Assembly (NCBI RefSeq): GCF_003144245.1
Contig: NW_020289990.1
Location: forward strand, 397,460-461,459
DNA length: 64,000 nucleotides
From: Jaminaea rosea
Taxonomy: Eukaryota; Basidiomycota; Exobasidiomycetes; Microstromatales
Reading direction: 5' to 3'
Shown here: positions 32,917 to 43,733 of the stretch, piece after piece
Layout: each line of letters begins with the position of its first letter
Numbering within the stretch: position 1 is the stretch's first letter
The notes under the pieces: generated by a model
Database searches by the model: none
What the model was told of the DNA's origin: nothing
The model's input: only the letters and a program-made list of their open reading frames with translations
Translations under genes and position numbers: made by a program

Positions 32917-33835
32917 TGTGTGTGAGTGTGTGTGCGGTTGAGTGGAGTTGAGGATTGATTGATGGTGAGTCTTGTTTGATCGGAAGGAGTTGGTAGGGGA
33001 TGAAGGTCTACTTATAGACGGCAGACGGGAGACGGCTGACACAATCAGGATTGGAGGACGGACGTGCTTCGTTGGACCCTGAGAGTGAGTCTGAGACGTA
33101 GGCTCAATGAGCTCTCTCTTCTCACCGGCTGCCCGTGATCGTGCTGATGCTCGTCTGGCGCCAGTCCATGTCCAGATACGGGCGGGCCTGTCTTCTGAGG
33201 TCCAATGACGTTCTACGCTTCCACGCCGTAACCCCCCTCGCAAACGAGTGCAACGACGCTCGACGATCGAAGCTTTGACGCCTGCCTGACGTCTCACTGA
33301 AAGTAGCCTTAGCTAACGGCGTACTCCAGTCGAGGGAGCCTAGGAATCATAGCTGTGCGTGCGTGCGGGCGTGCGGACAATGGGCGCTGGACCCTGGTGG
33401 ATTGACGCGTCGGGAAGGCCGAGGAGAGGCTCAGGCTGGCTGGCTCGTCTACTCTATCTCTCCACCTTTGTCAGCCCCGCGTCCAGCCGACGGGCGGGCC
33501 CTGACTTCTCTTGCGTCGTCCAGATCGGGGATGGTGAGGTCATTGTTTTGACATTGGCAGCAGCTGCAATGATATCCTGTCCAGAGAATGTCAACACTCT
33601 CAATGCGTTTTCACATCCATCCTCAATGCGATGGTAGGATAGACTGGGCTGTGCTGTGCTGATTGTATGCGATGATTGGTGAGAGTACGGCGATGGCGCT
33701 CCCTCGCTGCGTCCGCATGCTATGCTAGCTATTGGTACAATGACATGTCTGGGTCTACGAAAGTTCGGTATGCTGAGGAGACGTCGCTGCTCCTTCTTCT
33801 CCTCCCCCGCGCCTCCCCTTCCCCTGTTTCCTCGC
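32917..33835. other. 919-bp intergenic region with no recognised gene
   Basis: Lies upstream of the small acidic gene and downstream of COX11. Frames here are short and lack domains. A GCTGT triplicate occurs near 33650. No RNA gene seen. Confidence 0.5.
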
Positions 33836-34768
33836 CTACTTGACACCAGGCAAATCCTTACCCACCTGATACGCCTCCAAATCGGTATCAGGCTCCAACT
33901 GTCCCGTGACCTTATTCCTCCTCGCAGCAAAAAAGGTATAGCTAAGCACCACATCCCTTACATCCTGCACATTGGGATCCTCCAAGAAATCGTTATCGAT
34001 AAAGAAGAATACGGGAAGATCCACCTCTTCCCCAGCTAGCAACTTCTGTTCCTCAAAGCAGAAGCACTCTACTTTAGAGAAGTAAGGCGCTATCCGATCT
34101 GGAGCCACATTATACGTCGCAATACCGATGATATCGCGTTTCGACCTATTCCTCGCCGTAAAGAAAGCAAGTGCCGTCTCTCCTGGAATTACATTGATTT
34201 CCTCTTGACTAGGCTTGAAAGACCAGGGAAGTTCATCGGATGCGTCTGCATTGAATGTGACTCTTATCCTGTTGGCTCCAGGGTTCTGCGGCACGAGACG
34301 TGATGGCTCGAAACGGCCTACACCGACTATTTGGGGGGCACCGCCGAAGCCTGTTGCTGAGCAGAAGGCGCGGTATAAGGGTACGGCGGCGTAGGTTAGG
34401 CCTAGCCCGAGGATTATGGTTCCCAGGGAGTAGTAGGCGAGGGAACGATTACGCTCCGAATAGGTGCGACGCTGTGATTCGGTTTGACGGCGTAGCAGGT
34501 CTTCGCGAGAGGGGCGCGGTGAGGAGGAGGAGGATGGTGGTGGTGGTGGTGATCGGGGCGGGGTGGAAGAGGTTGCGAGATGGCGAGAGCGCAGGTCGAG
34601 TCGCGGCGGTGCGGTTGGGGCAACGAGTGGCCGTCTGATGCTCTGCGTGTGTGAGGACAGGGGCCCTATTGACGTCGACAGCGTGCAAAGGTTCTTGCTC
34701 CTGCTGCACTTTGCCACGCTGGGCAGCTGCCTGAGTAGACTGCTGCTGCTGATGCTCGTGCTGGCCAT
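33836..34768 (-). CDS. COX11: Cytochrome c oxidase assembly protein COX11
   Basis: Inner-membrane copper chaperone that supplies the CuB site of Cox1. Single exon, 310 aa. The Ser/Arg-rich first ~100 residues act as presequence and linker. Then follow a membrane helix (YYSLGTIILGLGLTYAAV), the conserved PLYRAFCSATGFGG, and the copper-binding CFCFEEQ within KVECFCFEEQKLLAGEEVD, followed by LPVFFFIDNDFLEDP and VLSYTFF. The cysteine of the FC motif and both cysteines of CFCF are present. The start MASTSIS (CCATGG) is chosen over a 60-codon open upstream extension. Divergent from SOF1 with 205 bp between starts. Confidence 0.95.
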   Translation of the reverse strand: MASTSISSSSLLRQLPSVAKCSRSKNLCTLSTSIGPLSSHTQSIRRPLVAPTAPPRLDLRSRHLATSSTPPRSPPPPPSSSSSPRPSREDLLRRQTESQRRTYSERNRSLAYYSLGTIILGLGLTYAAVPLYRAFCSATGFGGAPQIVGVGRFEPSRLVPQNPGANRIRVTFNADASDELPWSFKPSQEEINVIPGETALAFFTARNRSKRDIIGIATYNVAPDRIAPYFSKVECFCFEEQKLLAGEEVDLPVFFFIDNDFLEDPNVQDVRDVVLSYTFFAARRNKVTGQLEPDTDLEAYQVGKDLPGVK

Positions 34769-34973
34769 GGCGAACGGTAATGGCGTTGAGGAAGAAACAA
34801 AGCTCGTCTGCCTCGAAGCCCCGCCGAGTCGAGTAAGTGGATTGGCGCATTTTCCCTTTCCGCCGGCCCCTCGACGCAGACGAAGCCGCCGATGAATTTC
34901 ACAGTTGCTTTCCGTCCTCTCCGCCACTCTCACTACCACCAAAAACAACCCAATCCCCTCCCTCTTGGGCAGG

Positions 34974-36698
34974 ATGAAGATAAAAGCCCTCTCACGCTCC
35001 CTTGACGCCCATGCCCCCTCATCATCAGGTGCGCCCGCCCCTCAATCGCGCAACTTGGATCCAGCGCAGCATCCCTTTGCGCAGGCGAGGGAGTACACGA
35101 GAGCGTTGAATGCGGTAAAGATGGAGAGGATGTTCGCAAAACCATTCGTTGGAGCATTGGAGGGGCATAGTGATGGGGTTTACGTCGTGGAGATGGATAG
35201 GACGAGGGGCAATGTTGTGGCTACAGGGGCAGGGGATGGTGGTGAGTAGCGTGGCGCGGCGAGGCGCGGCGAGGCAAAGAGCCTTGATTGTAGCCCTCGA
35301 GTGCTGATTACCATCTCTCTGCTCTCCTCGCTCGCTCGCAGAGATCCGTTTGTGGCACCTACCCACACGCTCCCTCCTCCAATCAATACCAAAGGCGCAC
35401 AACAGCATCATCCAATCTCTCTGCCTCTCTCCACTCACCTTTTCATCCTCCTCGTCCAATGGGCTGGGCAGTCGCAGGCTTCTCTCATGCGGGACAGATC
35501 GAACGGTGCAGATGTGGGATGCCAATCCTGATTCGGGCAGGATAGAGGCTGCCATGGATGACGACGAAGAAGATGGAGCGAGGGATGAGGATGGGACTAT
35601 TGGTTGGCTCAAGGACCGCAAGTTAAAGAGGACAGAGGTGGGTGTGCGAGACGTGGACCGACACTGAAAGGACATCTCATGCTGACCCCTCCGCACCACT
35701 CGCATCACTCGCAGCCCCTGTTGACCTGGCACTCCAAAGTTGCCTTCAACTCCCTCACCCACCACGCCTCGTCCCCCATATTCGCCTCAGCTTCCACCAG
35801 CATCCAACTCTGGGATCTCTCACGCGGCCAGTCCTCGTCCTCCTCCTCTTCCTCCTCCTCCTCCTCCGCCCTTCAAACCCTCCGCTGGGGCACGTCCACG
35901 GGTTCCTCCTCCGACACCTCCTCAATAAACGTCGTCCGCTTCAATCAATCCGAGCCCGAGCTCCTCGTCGGCTTAGGCTCAGATCGCGGCGTGAACCTCT
36001 ACGATACCCGCACGGGAGGGGCAGTCAATGGCATAACGATGAGCATGCGAGCAAACGACGCAGCATGGAACCCCATCGAGCCCAGCGTCTTCACGCTTGC
36101 GTCCGAGGACCAGAACTTGTACACTTTTGACATCCGCAACATGAAGAGCGCAACACAGATCTACAAGGACCACGTAAGCGCGGTAATGAGCGTAGCCTAC
36201 TCCCCCACGGGGCAGGACCTTGTATCGGGCAGCTACGATCGTACCGTCAGGCTGTGGAGCGTAGGGAGGGGCAATCGCTCGCGGGACGTATACCACACTT
36301 CGCGCATGCAGCGCGTCTTCTCGACCGCTTGGACGGGGGATGCCCGCTTCGTCCTCTCCGGTAGTGATGATGGTAATGTTCGACTATGGAAATCACAGGC
36401 GAGCGAGAAGCTGGGCGTCATCTCCACTAAAGAGCTCAAAGCCGCCGAATATCGGGAAGCCCTCAAGAAGAAGTGGGGTGGGACGGCTACTACCCCTTCT
36501 GGGGGTGGAGTGGGGGAGATTACGCGCATCGCGAAACAGAGGAGGGTACCCAAGGCTATCAAGGGGGCACAAGGGTTGAAGAGGACTATGGAGAAGGCGC
36601 AGAGGGTGAAAGGGGAGAGGAGGAGGAAGCATACAAGGGAGGGGGAGAGGAAGCCTCAGAGTGCAAGGAAGAAGGCGATTGTGGGGGAGAAGAAGTAG
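34974..36698 (+). CDS. SOF1: U3 snoRNP protein SOF1 (DCAF13)
   Basis: WD40 protein of the SSU processome required for 18S rRNA production. Exons 34974-35241, 35342-35637 and 35715-36698 (introns 100 and 77 bp), 515 aa. Starts MKIKALSRS, then the conserved NAVKMERMFAKPFVGALEGH and WD repeats (EIRLWHL, RTVQMWD, SIQLWDLSRGQ, VNLYDTRTGG, LYTFDIRNMK, RTVRLWSV, NVRLWKSQ). The basic C-terminal Sof1 domain has LGVISTKELKAAEYREALK, EITRIAKQRRVPKAI and an Arg/Lys tail. Ser-rich loops (a run of 12 serines near 35840-35870) sit between blades. The second exon ends at a GTGGGT donor. Confidence 0.95.
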
Positions 36699-36807
36699 TC
36701 GGGGCGGCGTTGACGATGGCGTTGGCGTTGGCCTTGGCGTGTAGTCATGAAGAGAGTGCATTGGATACTGACACCAGTCGCGAGGGCGCGCACGCACGCA
36801 CGCCAAT

Positions 36808-38069
36808 TTATACATGTACAAAGTCACCGATACGGTCGCGTGCGTCTTGGGCGATGCACTCTGCGATCCAGGTGATGCTGCGGATCTCTTGCTCCTTTAA
36901 CTGGGCAAGGCGAGCGAGGAGCAGACAGGAGAGTAGTAGAGGGTTGGTCAGCAGCTGTGAGATCCTGTTCTCCAGTAGCACCGTCGCGCACTCACCTTGA
37001 GCCAAGAGTAGAATGGCGAATAGTTGAACTGACACATCGTCTCAATCCTATTCAACCTCGTCTCCTCTCTGAACATCTTTCCCTCCAACTCCTCCACCTC
37101 ACTCCCCTCCTCTCCACCACCGCCTCCACCGCCACCCATACCTCCTTCCTTCCACCAAGCCTTATACTCTGGCACCATATCGCACACCTGTTTCACCTGG
37201 TCCACATCGTCCGCTCGAGCCAGGGCATTGTTGCCTTCAGGGTACAGTCGGCCGATGGAGGGGAAAAGCTTGGCTCGCTGTTCCTTTGTGAGGGAGGTGC
37301 CGAAGGAGTTCAAAGTGATGTTGAGGGTGCGACGATCCGCTTCGAAGGAGAGGAGGGAGCCTGGCGAGGCGAGGAGGGGCGAGTTGGGTCAGCTCCAAGG
37401 TGTAGCAGAGAGAGAGATCCGCGGGGCAGCGACGTGACGACTCGCAAACTCACCCATAGCAATAGCCGTCGTCCCGCCCAAACGCTGAGTAAAGTTGTAA
37501 AAGTCCTCCAAATACGCCTTGTAAAGGCTATTCCTGATAATCTCAATATTCAAATCATCCAAATCCGACGCGCTCAAACACTCCTTGAAGTACTCGGCCA
37601 ACGGAGTCTCCACAACGACGCTGTTGTACAACTCCTCGACGGTAGTGGCAACACAGAGTGCCTCCATCCCATCAAAGTGACCCAGTGGGTGACATCGATC
37701 GAGCAACTCGTGCGTGTCCCGCTCGTGTAGCGTGCCCGTGATCAACAAGATGAGGTTATCGATCATGTATGCGTAGGTCAGGTAGTCTAGGAACTCCCTC
37801 AGTGGACCCGTAGCGTTATCCCTCAAATACTGGAACTCCCCCACCAGCTTCCCCGTAGCCTTTTCAGCGATGGTGGAAGTGGTGATGGGTGGCTGTTCGT
37901 TTGCGAGGAAGTTGCCGTAGTCTGTGGCGGATAGCTGCATCTTGAGGTCTTCGAGGGTCTCGCATTGAGAGAGTTGGGAGTAGGTCTGAGAGGTGAGGAG
38001 GGAGTTGCGATACCCTCGCACGACGCCTTCGAGGTAGCCGCCCGTGGCGTTGAAGGTTAGCATTTCCAT
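36808..38069 (-). CDS. VMA6: V-type ATPase subunit d
   Basis: Non-integral subunit of the Vo sector, linking the rotor to the membrane ring in vacuolar acidification. Exons 38069-37454, 37360-36996 and 36900-36808 (introns 93 and 95 bp), 357 aa, near the family length. Opening [21 protein letters not shown], then [65 protein letters not shown] and [14 protein letters not shown], and the closing [19 protein letters not shown]. One difference from most orthologues is a glycine run (about 12 residues) in the loop after KAWWKEGG. Convergent with SOF1, 109 bp apart. Confidence 0.96.
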
Positions 38070-38337
38070 GCTGGGCGGGCGAGAGGGGGGTGTAAGAGGA
38101 GGACGATGGTGGTGGTGGTCGTCGTCGTGGTGATGGTGGAGAAGGGGGGAAGGTGAGATGCGCCCGCCTCCTGACTGACTGAGCCAAGTCGAGTCCAAGT
38201 CGGTCTCGCCGCCCTCTGGCTCTCGTGTCTCTCTCTCCGCACGAGCCACGGCCAACGACTCGAAATCCCTCGACGACAAGCAGACAAATTTGTTCCCTCA
38301 CTCACCCCCCCTCATTCACCCAGACGAGACGCCAACG

Positions 38338-39276
38338 ATGCCCCCGCAACTCTCGTCGTCAGGCACCAACCCCTCCTATACCGACGAAGCCAAACAGCTC
38401 TTCCTGCACCCCTTCACCCCTCCAGCAAACACTACTCGCCGAGCCCTCCTTCGCCGGCTGCTCGTCCGCTCCATACCAATCCGCATCGCCTCCTCTTCCT
38501 CCTCACGCTCCTCCCCGCCCATAACCCTTCCCCTCTCAGTACGCCCCGCTCTCCTCCTCCTGAACATCGTGGATCTCCTCCTCCTCGGCCTACTAGGCTT
38601 CCACCCAGCAAGCTCCACAGTCGTACCCTTAAACGACAAGTTGCTCCACTTCATCTGCTTCTTCCTGGCCTCCCTCCTCTTCTACTCTATATGGGACGTA
38701 CCCTCCACCACACGACGCACCTCCCCCTTCTACCGGTACCTACCACTAGGGTTGAGCTTCTTTGTTTGCTTCCTAGTCGGAGGGGTAGGGAGCGAGTTTG
38801 TTCAGGCACTGCTGCCGTATAAACGCTTTGATTGGTGGGATGTGGTGGCTAATCTTGCCGGGAGTAGTTTGGGACTCTGGGTTAGTTGGTGGGCGGAGAG
38901 GAGGTATAGGTTGGATAGGGAGATGAGGAGCGAGTATAGGGCGGTGGATGTTGAGGAGATTTATGGGGACGATGCGGGGAGCGATGCGGGGAGTGAGGGG
39001 GAGGGGGAGGAGGAGGAGCAGCAGCAGCAGCAGCAGCACGGTGCCGGTAGGCAAGGAGGGAGAGGACGACATGATCCTTGGAGTGCGCATGACGACGACA
39101 TCTACTCGACGCAGCAAGGGGGAAGATCGAATGGCTCAACAATGTTGTTCAGCATCGATGACGATGATGATGATGTTGAGGAGAGGGCGGGGAAGAAGAC
39201 GCAGTCGACCTCGATACCACCAGATGGGCAAGGGCAAGGCGAGGCAAACGTGTGGAGCGATGACCATGGCCGGTGA
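38338..39276 (+). CDS. VanZ-like membrane protein with acidic polyQ tail
   Basis: Function unknown. Single exon, 312 aa. Four hydrophobic segments are visible: VRPALLLLNIVDLLLLGLLGF, LLHFICFFLASLLFYSIW, YLPLGLSFFVCFLVGG and LAGSSLGLWVSWWA. The motifs NDKLLHF and SEFVQALLPYKRFDWWDVVAN match the VanZ-like domain known from many fungi and bacteria; the bacterial name comes from teicoplanin resistance and implies nothing here. The C-terminal ~100 residues are hydrophilic, with a Glu/Gln run and a run of Asp. Start has a normal context at 38338; divergent from VMA6. Confidence 0.85.
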   Translation: MPPQLSSSGTNPSYTDEAKQLFLHPFTPPANTTRRALLRRLLVRSIPIRIASSSSSRSSPPITLPLSVRPALLLLNIVDLLLLGLLGFHPASSTVVPLNDKLLHFICFFLASLLFYSIWDVPSTTRRTSPFYRYLPLGLSFFVCFLVGGVGSEFVQALLPYKRFDWWDVVANLAGSSLGLWVSWWAERRYRLDREMRSEYRAVDVEEIYGDDAGSDAGSEGEGEEEEQQQQQQHGAGRQGGRGRHDPWSAHDDDIYSTQQGGRSNGSTMLFSIDDDDDDVEERAGKKTQSTSIPPDGQGQGEANVWSDDHGR

Positions 39277-39391
39277 GGCCGCGATTCTTTTGTCGTTGCT
39301 GGATAATTGAAATCTGTATCAATTGTTGTGTCTTCCCACCCTCTACTGCCCCTCTACATCGTCTGCTCCCACGCTATCCTCCGCCCATCGT

Positions 39392-39786
39392 CTACTGCTG
39401 CTTAGGCTGAGCCTTGATGCTAGTCTGTTGTCGCAAGAGGATCTCAACGTCAGGTCAGTCCCTACTACTCCCAATTCTCTCATTGCCTACTCCTCTTGGC
39501 CGAAGGTACGCACCTGCTCCCCAGCTTTGCCATCCTTCCACTCCTGGTATCGCAGGCTCGTCTCACCACGACGCTCAGCCTTGACCCTCTCCGACTCCTT
39601 GAGGGCCGAGCGCGTCGCACGACCGCAGATGGCCGTGTAGCGGTTGTACCTAGAGGGGCGGGTAGGTGGGTGGGTGCGTGCGTGCAGAGGGGCAAAGATG
39701 TCAGCTGCGACGTGAAGGGCAAGGGGGAAAGGCGGCGAGCGCAAAAATGCTCACGAGAAGAATTGGCGCCAAGCTGCTTGGGTCAT
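39392..39786 (-). CDS. ATP15: Mitochondrial ATP synthase subunit epsilon
   Basis: Small central-stalk subunit of F1. Exons 39786-39755, 39649-39514 and 39424-39392 (introns 105 and 89 bp), 66 aa, matching the family length. Reads MTQAAWRQFFSRYNRYTAI with the serine split over the junction, then RSALKESERVKAERRGETS and RYQEWKDGKAGEQ. The third exon is inferred from a GTGCGT donor, a CTGAC branch-like motif and ACAACAG acceptor; if the second intron is retained the protein ends nine codons later at 39487. Only 32 nt of exon 1 are coding. It is divergent from COX5, another OXPHOS gene, across 563 bp. Confidence 0.88.
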
Positions 39787-40349
39787 ATTGTGGTCTAAAG
39801 GGTTGAGGGGATGGTTGGTGGGTGGTAAGGAGGAGGCGAGAAGGTCGAGGTGAGCGGTCGGTCGTCGTCGTCGTCGTATTCGCACTTGCACTCGCACTCA
39901 ACCTCGAAGTGAGTCTCGACTTGATGCCACGCGCTCCCTCTGTCCGCCCCCGTTGGTCGAGCCAGTCGAGCATCGATTGAGCCTTGCTTGGTTGGCCCTG
40001 GCCTGGCCTGGCCTGGCCTGGCTGGCAAGCAAGCACACGGGGCGCGCGCACCCGGCCAAGCCCGCTCTCTCCGCCCTCGGTGAGCCAGACTTGACAGAGA
40101 TGAGCGACGACTCGACTCGAGACTCGACACGCGGCAAGCGGCCGGCCCTCGCTGTGAGAGAGAGAGGAGCCCTCTGGCTCAGACTCTTGCAAGGCTGGAT
40201 GAGGAATCGGAGACTACGGGGGGCGGGCGAGCGGGCGGGCGCGAGAATACCACGCTGCTCTCGACGACGAACCCGATCCAACTCATCCATCGTCTCCTTT
40301 CCTTCCTCCCCAACTCCACTTCCACACCATCATCACCGGCACCATCATA
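39787..40349. promoter_or_regulatory. Shared divergent promoter region ATP15 / COX5
   Basis: 563 bp between the start codons of two oxidative phosphorylation genes. It contains a (CCTGG)5 tract near 39997-40021, CGTCGTCGTCG and CGAGTCTCGACTCGA-like runs. No specific factor site is assigned. Confidence 0.55.
39997..40021. repeat. Pentanucleotide tandem repeat (CCTGG)5
   Basis: Five copies of CCTGG inside the ATP15/COX5 divergent region. Confidence 0.85.
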
Positions 40350-41260
40350 ATGCTCACCCCCGCCCTCCGCAACACGTCTCGCAACGCCTTGCGCAGCGCT
40401 GTCCACTCGACCTCGGTCCCCTCGTCATCGCGCCGAACCCTTTTGACAAAGGCGGAAAAATGGTCCCTCTCCGACGCCCGTGAGGCAGAGGCCGCCCTCG
40501 AGGCTCCTGGCTCTAATGCCAACAAGGTGCAGCTTAGCCAAGTTGTACCCAACATCGAGGCACGTTGGGCTCACATGAGCAAAGTAGAGCAGTATGCCGT
40601 GTACCGCCAGTTGGAGGAGGTACAGCGCAAAGATTGGAAGGAGCTAAGTCTGGATGAGAAGAAGGCAGGTCAGTATCTCTCACTCTCACTCGTTCCTCTA
40701 CGGGGGCCACAGGCAGGCGTAAACAAGAGGGTAGGCATGCTGACATTTGTTACCCTTCTCTTACGCGCGCAGCATACTTCGTCTCCTTTGGCCCACATGG
40801 CCCACGCAAGCCCATTACTCCTCCCGGTCAAGGGATCCGCACCCTCGTCGGTGTATCCGGCCTGTGTCTCGCGACCTTTGGTGTCTTTTACACGATGCGA
40901 CAGTTTGGTGCGTAATACCGAGGCGATGCGATGGCTGTTCTCCCTTCTCCCCCTCCCGCCTCCCCTCTACTGCTACCGTGCCCTTTGTGAAGTAACGTGA
41001 AGCTGACCATCCCATCCTGCGCTACGCTCACGCAGCCCCGCCCCCGCCGAAGACGATGACCAAGGAATACCAGGAGCAGAGCAACGAGAGGGCGCGCGAG
41101 GACAAGATCAACCCTATCACGGGTGCGTAGACGGCGCGGGAGAGGGAAGAAAATCCTTATCATTGCTGATCGCGAGAAAGCTGAACCATCCTCTTCTTCG
41201 CCCGAACGCACAGGTATCTCGTCGGAGGGGTACAAGGGCAAGGGATATGTGCAGGAGTAG
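40350..41260 (+). CDS. COX5: Cytochrome c oxidase subunit 5 (mammalian IV type)
   Basis: Inner-membrane subunit of complex IV. Exons 40350-40668, 40773-40907, 41036-41122 and 41214-41260 (introns 104, 128, 91 bp), 195 aa. A presequence (MLTPALRNTSRNALRSAV...) is followed by NIEARWAHMSKVEQYAVYRQLE, DWKELSLDEKKA, YFVSFGPHGPRKP, a membrane helix (LVGVSGLCLATFGVFYTMR) and PPKTMTKEYQEQSNERARE, ending GYKGKGYVQE. The first intron has the less usual GTCAGT donor. Splice phases agree throughout. Confidence 0.94.
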
Positions 41261-41501
41261 ATGCGGGTGCGAAGCTGGGTAAAGGGCGCGAATGGTTGAG
41301 GTGGGGCGATTGGTTGGATAGAGGACGAAGGGTGGATCTCGCCAGTCAACGGCAGGCAGGTGGGATCGGAAGAAGGAACCACTTCAATCAGCCTCTCTCA
41401 TACGGTTTCCCACGCAACTCAATGACAGACAGAGATACGCATGTTCGAAGACCAGTGAACACACTGAGATGAATGATCGCGACCGCGAGATTGGGCACGA
41501 G

Positions 41502-41533
<32 letters not shown>

Positions 41534-41649
41534 CATACAGCGATGTCCTGCCATGCTAGATGGATGGAAAGATGCACATTGTTGACTCTTCGCTCAACTC
41601 GACATCTCGACTGGGCTCCCCCGCCCATTTCAGCCCCTCCCACATGCTC
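41261..41649. other. Convergent intergenic region COX5/SPN1
   Basis: 389 bp with a (GCAG)8 microsatellite at 41501-41535. No gene recognised. Confidence 0.5.
41501..41535. repeat. Tetranucleotide microsatellite (GCAG)8
   Basis: Eight perfect copies plus GCA, 35 bp, in the gap between two facing genes. Confidence 0.95.
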
Positions 41650-43190
41650 TCACCTCTTTGCCTCCCTCACCTTCCTCTTGAACGCATTCAACCTCTCCCT
41701 CCCAAGATTAGCCGCCCTCAAACTAGCGTCACCCGCCTCCCCCTCTCCACCACTTCCCGCCCCCACCAAGCTACGAGGCGCGACCTTGAATCCACCCGCT
41801 ACGGGTTGAGGGATATGCACATTGCGCCTGCTCTGATCGATCTGCCCTTGCGACTGCGAAGCCGCTTGCGATTGTGAATCGAGAAGACGTGCCGTCGAGG
41901 GGAGATAGGGCGCAGCGGCCTTGGGGATCTCCATTGCTCTGTACGAGGCAGAACGTTTTAGGATGGGACGCGACCACGCTTCAATTAGACGGTCTGCCCT
42001 GCGGCGCAGGTCCGGTTCGACGCGACGATTGCGCGAGTAGAAGCTGCGAGTGCGAAGAGGGAGGGGGAGCGAGTAAGTATTGATGTGCGTCAGTGTTTGA
42101 GAGAGAGGGCGTGAGCAAATCGAGCGCTCACTCACATGACGACCTTTCCCAATCCGCTCATCTTGAGCGAAATAGTATCAATCGCCGGGCTCAACTTCTC
42201 CAATCCCTTGAACAACTCCCTCTGAATATTAAGCGCTGGCAGACTCTTATCCGGTAGTGGCTCCAAGAACCTCCTGACCGCCTCGAGCAAGTTGGAATCA
42301 AAGATGCTCTGCTGCCAATGCTGTTTTTGCAGCCCATCCACAACGCGGGGCAAGAGGCGTAGTTTGGCGAGGGCGGGCTTGCGATCCTCGTTGGAGAGGA
42401 CATCGTCGTCGGCTGCATTGAGCATTGCGCTACGCAGTTCTGCCACTTCGGCGTCCGCAGCCGGGTCGAGATCCTCGCCGTCATCCTTGGTGCGACGCTT
42501 GGGCTTGCGCTTTCCGGCTTTCAGGGCAGTGTTGATGCGCGTGTCGAGGTTTTTGCGTCGCTCTATGGGTGGACGTGGATGGGGAGAAGAGAGAGGGGTG
42601 AGCATGTAGGCGCAGCCAGAGTGTGGGGGAGAGAGATTCGCTGTGACAGGCCGCGCTTGCTTACCTTCCTCTGCCGTTAGCTGGGGAAGACCATTGTCCT
42701 CTTGCTCCTCTTGCTCTGCGTCGGGCGTATGATCCTTCCTTGACTTCTTCCTGCGAAGCGGCGCGGCAGGAGCGAGAGATAAGAGTCAGCATCCTGACCT
42801 GCCAGTCTAGGGCATCGCGCATCGCTCATCGCCTCCTCACCTCCTCTGAGATGATTCGCCCGCCCCTCCTTCTTCCTCTAGCTCCTCGCGCCTCTTTCTC
42901 CTCCGACGCTGTCTCTCAGCCTCTTCGTCGTCTTCTTCCTCTTCTTCCTCCTCCTGCTCGCCTTGACCCTCTCCCTGCTGTCGAGTCCCTCCCGCTGCGG
43001 CGTCATCATCCTCGTCGTCATCATCAAAGATGCCGCCAATGGCACGTCCTCCTCCATCCGCCTGCGCATTCCCTCCCTGCTCGTCCGAGGGGGAGAGAGG
43101 AGCAGGTTCGGGAACAGCCATAGGCGCTGAGCCCCCTTCGACTGCTTGCGATGGTGAGCCCGGCTGTTCTGGTGGGGTGGGAGAAGACAT
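41650..43190 (-). CDS. SPN1: Transcription elongation factor SPN1 / IWS1
   Basis: Nuclear protein that binds Spt6 and RNA polymerase II during elongation. Exons 43190-42841, 42750-42665, 42562-42136 and 42043-41650 (introns 90, 102, 92 bp), 418 aa. The N-terminal ~150 residues are disordered and acidic. The TFIIS N-terminal (LW) domain spans [16 protein letters not shown] through [52 protein letters not shown] and VFYSRN-like [20 protein letters not shown], ending [13 protein letters not shown]. The last ~80 residues are Gln/Ser-rich. Divergent from the acyl-CoA oxidase gene by 543 bp. Confidence 0.94.
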
Positions 43191-43733
43191 GGCTGGTGAG
43201 AGGGTGGGGTTTGGTCGTCAACGATGCGAGGCGTCACTGCGATGCCACTCCTACGCTGCTGCCGCCCTACGCTGCTCCCGTCTCTCCGTCTCTCCGTCCC
43301 ACTCCCTCCTCTCGCTCGCGTGGCACCACCACTCCCCCCCTCCTGAGCATCGGAACGGAGAACCACTCGCTCGCAATCCTCGGCCTGGATCTCAGCTCAG
43401 CTCAGCCTAGCTCGCCGACCCCACATCGCTCCTTCCGCGTGGCGCACCGCTTGTCGTAGCTCGCTCGCGGAACAATAGGCCAGGCGTCCGCCTTTGCCGG
43501 TGCCGGCTTGGATGTCGAGCCTTGGGCGACCAGTAACTAACCTCGGCCTCGTTTCCCCACATCCGTCCCAAGTTGCAGGGCAGGGGCGTGCCTCAATTTC
43601 ACGATTGGCGGATAGAGCGAGGAGCGAGGGAGCGGCAACCTTTGTCAAGGGAGTGTAAAGGGTTCAAAAGAGGCGCCTCTCGTCCTTGCCACTTGACCAC
43701 CACCACCACTTACCCCTTCCCCTCTCCCCCACG
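43191..43733. promoter_or_regulatory. Divergent promoter region SPN1 / acyl-CoA oxidase
   Basis: 543 bp between divergent starts. Short tandem runs are visible (TCTCCG near 43283-43305, CTCAG near 43391-43408). No oleate-response type site was identified with confidence. Confidence 0.5.
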
